This document shows positions 60,801-64,000 of a DNA stretch of 64,000 bases, piece after piece. Position numbers and translations under genes: made by a program. The number at the start of each line of letters is the position of its first letter. Position 1 is the stretch's first letter. Under the pieces are notes generated by a model. It did not search any database and was not told the origin of the DNA. It saw only the letters and a list, made by a program, of their open reading frames with translations. The stretch spans positions 222,529 to 286,528 of the forward strand of contig NZ_AYWX01000006.1 of NCBI RefSeq assembly GCF_000502875.1. The letters run 5' to 3'. The DNA comes from Mesorhizobium sp. L2C084A000 (GTDB lineage: Bacteria > Pseudomonadota > Alphaproteobacteria > Rhizobiales > Rhizobiaceae).

Positions 60801-60921
60801 CACGGCGATTACGCTGCTGTTCCTGCCGGCGCTTTATGTGACGTGGTTCAGGATCAAGGAGCCGAAAGATCGGGAAGACCCACCCGTGGAGAGCGGCGAA
60901 CCGGTGCAAGCTCAGACTTAA
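57826..60921 (+). CDS. RND-family efflux transporter permease
   Basis: This 1031-residue inner-membrane proton antiporter has 12 predicted helices and two large periplasmic loops. The proton-relay Asp pair is present in LLVDDAMIAVEMM within helix 4, and the helix-11 region reads IRNSVILIVQIEDL. This is the hydrophobe/amphiphile class by length. Substrate is unknown. No TolC-type channel gene is in the window. Its TAA overlaps the TAA of a convergent small gene in the four bases TTAA. Confidence 0.93.
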   Translation: MKGFNLSDWALNHRSMVWYFMLVFVVAGVFSYLNLGREEDPNFTIKTMIIQANWPGASVKETVQQVTDRIEKKLEELDSLDYTKSVTTAGQTVIFVNLKDTTKARDVVPNWIQVRNMVNDIGAQFPQGVQGPFFNDRFGDVYGNIYAFTSDGLTPRQLRDYVEDARTKILTVPNAGKVDLVGAQDEAIYLEFSTRQIAALGLNQQAIVASLQAQNAITPSGVIQSGPERISVRVGGQFTSEDSLRAINLRVNDRFFRLSDVATITRGYVDPPTALFRFNGQDAIGLAIGMKPNANLLEFGEALHKEMDKVLADLPVGVGVHLVADQPVIVEEAVSGFTRALFEAVAIVLAVSFISLGMRAGFVVALSIPLVLAITFTVMAYLGISLQRISLGALIIALGLLVDDAMIAVEMMVARLEVGDNLRKAATYVYTSTAFPMLTGTLVTVAGFIPIGLNNSAAGEYTFTLFVVIAVSLLVSWVVAVLFAPLLGVTILPATMKTKHHDQPGRFTSLFRRVLVGSVRHHWLTIIVTVLLFAGSIAGFGLVQQQFFPPSDRPELIVDWNLPQNASIADTRDQMERFEQRALVGNPDIDHFSSYIGQGAVRFVLAYDVQPANPYFGQTVIVTKSIAARNRVKPALEKLLREEFVGTDAFVKPLELGPPVGRPVQYRIGGPDIQTVRELAQQFAGVISANPKLAAPTFDWNEPQRVLRVDVLQDKARQLGITSSDIASALNSTVGGATITQVRDATYLINVVARSRGSERGSIETLQNMQLPTSTGEAIPLAAVANFRYDLEQPTVWRRDRIPTITVRAGLVGDVLPATVVNELKPSVDAFTANLPPGYSIATAGSVEESAKSQGPIAAVVPLMLFVMATILMVQLQSFQRLFLVVAVAPLGLIGVVAALVPSGAPLGFVAILGVLALIGILIRNSVILIVQIEDLVREGKDRWAAVIEATEHRMRPIALTAAAASLALIPIAREVFWGPMAYAMMGGIIAGTAITLLFLPALYVTWFRIKEPKDREDPPVESGEPVQAQT

Positions 60922-61247
60922 GGCTTTGCCGGATCAGTTATTGTCGTTGGAGGGTGTTGGCGCGACTTGGCGCGTTGCCATGGTGCCGATTTTGAGCTGC
61001 GCCAGGCATGCCAACCCTCTGGTAAGTCGGCCAATTCCAGGATGCTTTCATCCCGCCGCAAAACATTTTGCAAGCTGACGATCATAATTTCGCCTTCGCC
61101 AACAAGTCCAGTTTCGCTGTTGTGGAATTGCCAACTACCGTCGTCATCGTCATGCACAACGTACGCAATCCAATCACCGCGGGTGACTATGCCTCTGTCC
61201 AAAAACACCGCGACATTGGGTGGATCTGCAAACTTCCATTCCTCCAT
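60918..61247 (-). CDS. Hypothetical protein (109 aa)
   Basis: I do not recognise a named family. The protein is acidic in the first two-thirds (VVHDDDDGSWQFHNSETG), contains MIVSLQNVLRRDESILELAD followed by LPEGWHAWRSS, and ends in a basic tail. The LADLPEGWxAWR pattern recurs in small proteobacterial proteins of unknown function, some near toxin-immunity genes. It has no signal peptide or membrane segment. AGGGAA precedes the ATG. It lies alone, convergent with the RND pump and upstream of the ABC genes on the same strand. Confidence 0.65.
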   Translation of the reverse strand: MEEWKFADPPNVAVFLDRGIVTRGDWIAYVVHDDDDGSWQFHNSETGLVGEGEIMIVSLQNVLRRDESILELADLPEGWHAWRSSKSAPWQRAKSRQHPPTTITDPAKP

Positions 61248-61284
61248 GGGAATTCCCTGAACCAGTGGTCATGTGGCAAAGATT

Positions 61285-62034
61285 TCAACCGGTTCTCACA
61301 AACCCGTCGCTGGCCCGCAACAGATTGCGCGTATAATCCTTGGTCACGCGGCGTTCGACAAGGTCTGCCGCCGCCAGATTCTCCACCGCCTCGCCGCTTT
61401 GCATCACCATCAGCCGCTCGCACATATGGGTGATGATGGCGAGGTCGTGGCTGACCATCAGGAAGGTCAGCTTGCGCCGCTTGCGTACCTCTTCCAACAG
61501 GTTGAGCACTTCCGCCTGCACCGAGGCATCGAGCGCCGAGGTCGGCTCGTCGAGCAGCAGGATCGAAGGTTCGAGGATCAGGGCACGGGCAATCGCCACG
61601 CGCTGGCGCTGGCCCCCCGATAGTTGGTGCGAATAGCGGAAGCGAAAGCCGTTTCCCAGCCCGACCTCGTCGAGCGCCCGCTGGATGCGCTTTTCGCCAT
61701 CGGCGAAGCCGTGGATGGCAAGCGGCTCCTGCAGCAGGCGGTCGACGGTCTGGCGCGGGTGCAGCGAGCCGTACGGATCCTGGAAGACCATCTGCACTTC
61801 GCGGTAGAAGGCCTTGTCGCGGCGTGGCCCGAGCGTCTTGCCGTTGACGGCGATGCTGCCCGATGCGACCGGCGCAAGGCCGGCGATGGCCCGAAGCAGC
61901 GTCGATTTGCCGGAGCCGGATTCACCGACCAGGCCAAAGGATTCACCCGGCTGCACGTCGAGGCTGACGCCCTTCAGTGCGCGAAAACGGTCGAAGATCA
62001 CTTCCAGCCTGTCGACGGCAATCGCAGAAGTCAT
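61285..62034 (-). CDS. ABC transporter ATPase, DppF/OppF type
   Basis: This 249-residue ATPase has Walker A VGESGSGKSTLLRAIAG, the Q-loop region VFQDPYGSLHP, signature LSGGQRQRVAIARAL and Walker B LLLDEPTSALD, then the H-loop SHDL. QDPYGSLHPR is characteristic of dipeptide/oligopeptide/nickel importers. It overlaps the upstream ATPase gene by ATGA and is the last gene of the operon. The C-terminal oligopeptide-binding extension is short. Confidence 0.9.
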   Translation of the reverse strand: MTSAIAVDRLEVIFDRFRALKGVSLDVQPGESFGLVGESGSGKSTLLRAIAGLAPVASGSIAVNGKTLGPRRDKAFYREVQMVFQDPYGSLHPRQTVDRLLQEPLAIHGFADGEKRIQRALDEVGLGNGFRFRYSHQLSGGQRQRVAIARALILEPSILLLDEPTSALDASVQAEVLNLLEEVRKRRKLTFLMVSHDLAIITHMCERLMVMQSGEAVENLAAADLVERRVTKDYTRNLLRASDGFVRTG

Positions 62035-62876
62035 GCCGCCCACTCCGGCTTGCGGTCGAGCACCGGCAGCGGGTGGCGGTCGGCACCGATCTTGGGCATG
62101 CAATTGAGCAAGCCGCGCGTGTAGGGATGCTGGGCATGGCCGAGTTCGGACGCCTTGAGCTGCTCGACCACCTTGCCGGCATACATGACGATGACGCGGT
62201 CGCAGAAGGATGAGACCAGGCGCAGATCGTGCGAGATGAAGATCAGCCCCATGCCGCGCTCACTGACCAGCCGGTCGAGAATGCCGAGCACATCAAGCTG
62301 CACGGTGACGTCGAGCGCCGAGGTCGGCTCGTCGGCGATCATCATTTCCGGACCGGCGATCAGCATCATGGCGATCATGGCGCGCTGGCCCATGCCGCCG
62401 GACACTTCATGCGGATGCAGGTTGAAGACGCGAGAGGGATCACGGATCTGCACCGCCTCCAGCATGGCCAATGCGCGGTCGCGCGCCTCGGCCTTGCCGA
62501 CCTTTTCATGCGTGCGCAGCGTTTCGACGATCTGGCGGCCGATGCTCATCACCGGGTCGAGCGAGTATTTCGGATCCTGCAGGATCATGGCGATGCGCTT
62601 GCCGCGCAGCGCCCGGCGTTCGCGCGGCGAGACGCTGAGCAGGTCGATGCCGTCGAAGGCGAGCTTGTTGGCCGATATCCGCGCCTGCGGCGGCGTCAGG
62701 CCCATGATGGCGCGGCCGGTCTGCGATTTGCCGGAGCCGGATTCTCCGACGATGCCGAGCCGTTCGCGGCCGAGCGAGAAGGAGACGCCGCGAACCGCCT
62801 CGATCAGCCCGGTGCGGGTCGGGAAGGTGACGCGCAAATCGTCGACCTCGAGCAGCGTCTTCGTTTCCCTGCTCAT
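62031..62876 (-). CDS. ABC transporter ATPase, DppD/OppD type
   Basis: This 281-residue ATPase has Walker A VGESGSGKSQTGRAIMG, signature VSGGMGQRAMIAMMLI and Walker B MIADEPTSALD. The C-terminal tail HPYTRGLLNCMPKIGADRHP is typical of oligopeptide importer ATPases. The LSGGQ-type signature has changed to VSGGMGQ, as in OppD/DppD. It overlaps both neighbours (ATGA with the downstream ATPase gene, four bases with the permease gene). Confidence 0.9.
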   Translation of the reverse strand: MSRETKTLLEVDDLRVTFPTRTGLIEAVRGVSFSLGRERLGIVGESGSGKSQTGRAIMGLTPPQARISANKLAFDGIDLLSVSPRERRALRGKRIAMILQDPKYSLDPVMSIGRQIVETLRTHEKVGKAEARDRALAMLEAVQIRDPSRVFNLHPHEVSGGMGQRAMIAMMLIAGPEMMIADEPTSALDVTVQLDVLGILDRLVSERGMGLIFISHDLRLVSSFCDRVIVMYAGKVVEQLKASELGHAQHPYTRGLLNCMPKIGADRHPLPVLDRKPEWAA

Positions 62877-63799
62877 TGGTCACCACTGCGGGGATCGAGC
62901 GCGTCGCGCAGGCCGTCGCCGAGCAGGTTGAAGCCGAGGCTGACGATGAGGATGGCGAAGCCCGGCGCACCGGCCACCCACCACTGGTCGAGCACGAAGC
63001 GGCGCCCCGACGCGATCATCGTGCCCCATTCCGGCAGCGGCGGTTGCGCGCCGAGGCCGAGGAAACCGAGCCCGGCGGCGGTCAGGATGATGCCGGCCAT
63101 GTCGAGCGTCACCCTGACGATCAGGGACGAAATGCAAAGCGGCATGATATGGCGCAGCACGATGCGGAAGGGCGAGGCGCCCATCAGCTGCACCGCCTTG
63201 ATGTAATCGGAATTGCGCACCGTCAGCGTCTCTGCCCGCGCGATGCGGGCGTAGGGCGGCCATGAGGTGATGGCGATGGCCAGCACCGCATTCTCGATGC
63301 CGGGGCCAAGTGCTGCAACAAACGCCAGCGCCAGGATCAGCTTGGGAAAGGCGAGAAAGATGTCGGTGATGCGCATCAGGATGGCATCGGTCCAGCCGCC
63401 GGCATAGCCGGCCACCGTGCCGACCAGAAGGCCGATCGGTGCCGCGATGATGGCGACCAGGATGACCACATAAAGGGTCCAGCGCGAGCCGTAGAGGATG
63501 CGCGACAGGATATCGCGGCCGAGATCGTCGGTGCCAAACCAGTGCTCGGTGCTCGGCGCCAGCAGGCGCGCGTTCTTCAGGTCGCCGAATGTCGGAGAAT
63601 AAGGCGCCAGCACACCGGCAAGGGCGGCAACGATCAGCAAGGCAATGATAATGAGCAGGCCGAGAAAGGCCAGCCGGTTGGCGGAAAAGCGCCGCCACGC
63701 CACATAGGCGCGGCCGAGCCTCGCCTGGGTGCGCGAGGCCGGCCGCTCGCTGAGCAGCCAGTCGCGACGAGAGAGAGGACGGGCGTCGGAGGCGGTCAT
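62873..63799 (-). CDS. ABC transporter permease, DppC/OppC type
   Basis: This 308-residue permease has six predicted helices. An N-terminal cytoplasmic segment precedes the first helix, FLGLLIIIALLIVAALAGVLA. FGTDDLGRDILSRILYGSR and the C-terminal EAA-like region RNSDYIKAVQLMGASPFRI are typical of DppC proteins. I chose ATG 63799, with AAGAGG upstream. A partner DppB permease and a binding protein are expected beyond the right edge, so the substrate is unknown. Confidence 0.9.
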   Translation of the reverse strand: MTASDARPLSRRDWLLSERPASRTQARLGRAYVAWRRFSANRLAFLGLLIIIALLIVAALAGVLAPYSPTFGDLKNARLLAPSTEHWFGTDDLGRDILSRILYGSRWTLYVVILVAIIAAPIGLLVGTVAGYAGGWTDAILMRITDIFLAFPKLILALAFVAALGPGIENAVLAIAITSWPPYARIARAETLTVRNSDYIKAVQLMGASPFRIVLRHIMPLCISSLIVRVTLDMAGIILTAAGLGFLGLGAQPPLPEWGTMIASGRRFVLDQWWVAGAPGFAILIVSLGFNLLGDGLRDALDPRSGDQ

Positions 63800-63820
63800 G
63801 ATGATGCCTCTTGGAGCTGT

Positions 63821-63926
63821 CGACCCCCACTCCGGCCTGCTTCGCAGACCACCTCTCCCCCGCTCGACGGGGGAGAGGAAAGGCGCGAAGCGTGCGGCCG
63901 GCTTTTCCTCTCCCCCGGGCAGGGGT
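63821..63926. repeat. Dispersed repeat upstream of the permease gene
   Basis: The element opens CGACCCCCACTCCGGCCTGC and includes CCTCTCCCCCGCTCGACGG with GGGAGAGG, a perfect hairpin. It closes with CTTTTCCTCTCCCCCGGGCAG. It resembles in style, but not in sequence, the element at 53985-54089. It separates the permease gene from anything upstream, so the importer operon may begin here or be interrupted by the insertion. Confidence 0.75.
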
Positions 63927-63938
63927 GTTTGGACCGGA

Positions 63939-63975
63939 GACATCGCGAACAGGTGTGCGAGGACATCGCGAACAG
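63939..63975. repeat. Direct repeat at the right edge
   Basis: GACATCGCGAACAG occurs at 63939-63952 and again at 63962-63975, a 23-base period. No gene is visible in the last 200 bases of the window. The repeat could belong to an element that continues beyond the edge. Confidence 0.6.
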
Positions 63976-64000
63976 TTTTGTCACTTATCGTCTGCAGAGG

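Overview
The window looks like chromosomal DNA from an alphaproteobacterium of the order Hyphomicrobiales, most likely a Mesorhizobium or close relative. The evidence is high GC content, the protein sequences, the gene orders (irr-fabA-fabB-fabI; rimP-nusA-ylxR-infB-rbfA-truB-rpsO-pnp; lnt-praR-metK-trmB) and many short palindromic intergenic repeats of rhizobial type. Nearly everything is core housekeeping. I see no phage, complete insertion sequence, CRISPR array, rRNA or tRNA gene.

Layout. 1-2540: the end of a tad/cpa pilus locus (a CpaC-like fragment and two TadE-type pseudopilins) and a solitary PhnD-like binding protein. 2773-6254: deoB overlapping mutM, an enoyl-CoA hydratase, and rpsT with a clear promoter and terminator. 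6255-11407: a long dnaA leader with DnaA-box-like sites, then dnaA, dnaN and recF. 11439-16569: a ThiF/MoeB-type E1-like enzyme, a GNAT enzyme, a hydroxyacid dehydrogenase, an SH3-domain protein, and a LysR gene divergent from an AhpD-like/DUF302 pair. 16599-20073: a broken DUF4260 remnant, the iron regulator irr, and the unsaturated fatty acid genes fabA-fabB-fabI. 20280-22918: a GGDEF-EAL protein with a degenerate GGDEF motif, and an RsmC-like methyltransferase.

23018-34157 (minus strand) is the transcription/translation/RNA-decay super-operon rimP to pnp, with corA between truB and rpsO and a terminator-like hairpin just ahead of rimP. 34455-45876 holds a small 55-codon gene, then (minus strand) trmB, metK, a PhrR/PraR-like regulator, lnt, a frameshifted VOC gene, a CorC-like protein, ybeY, phoH, miaB, a PlsC-type acyltransferase, rimI and tsaB.

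45972-53977 is the most distinctive part. A minus-strand operon encodes an IrpA-type imelysin, bacterioferritin-associated ferredoxin, bacterioferritin, a di-haem oxidoreductase, a second imelysin and a DUF1513 protein. It faces a ferredoxin-reductase-like flavoprotein across a 433-base gap that contains a perfect Irr-box (ICE) palindrome. Since irr lies about 36 kb away in the same window, regulator and probable target are both visible. The genes suggest coupled periplasmic iron handling and cytoplasmic iron storage and release.

54094-63799: gabT, an RND efflux operon with two consecutive lipoprotein adaptors and no outer-membrane channel, a small unknown gene, and three genes (two ATPases, one permease) of a peptide/nickel-type ABC importer running off the right edge.
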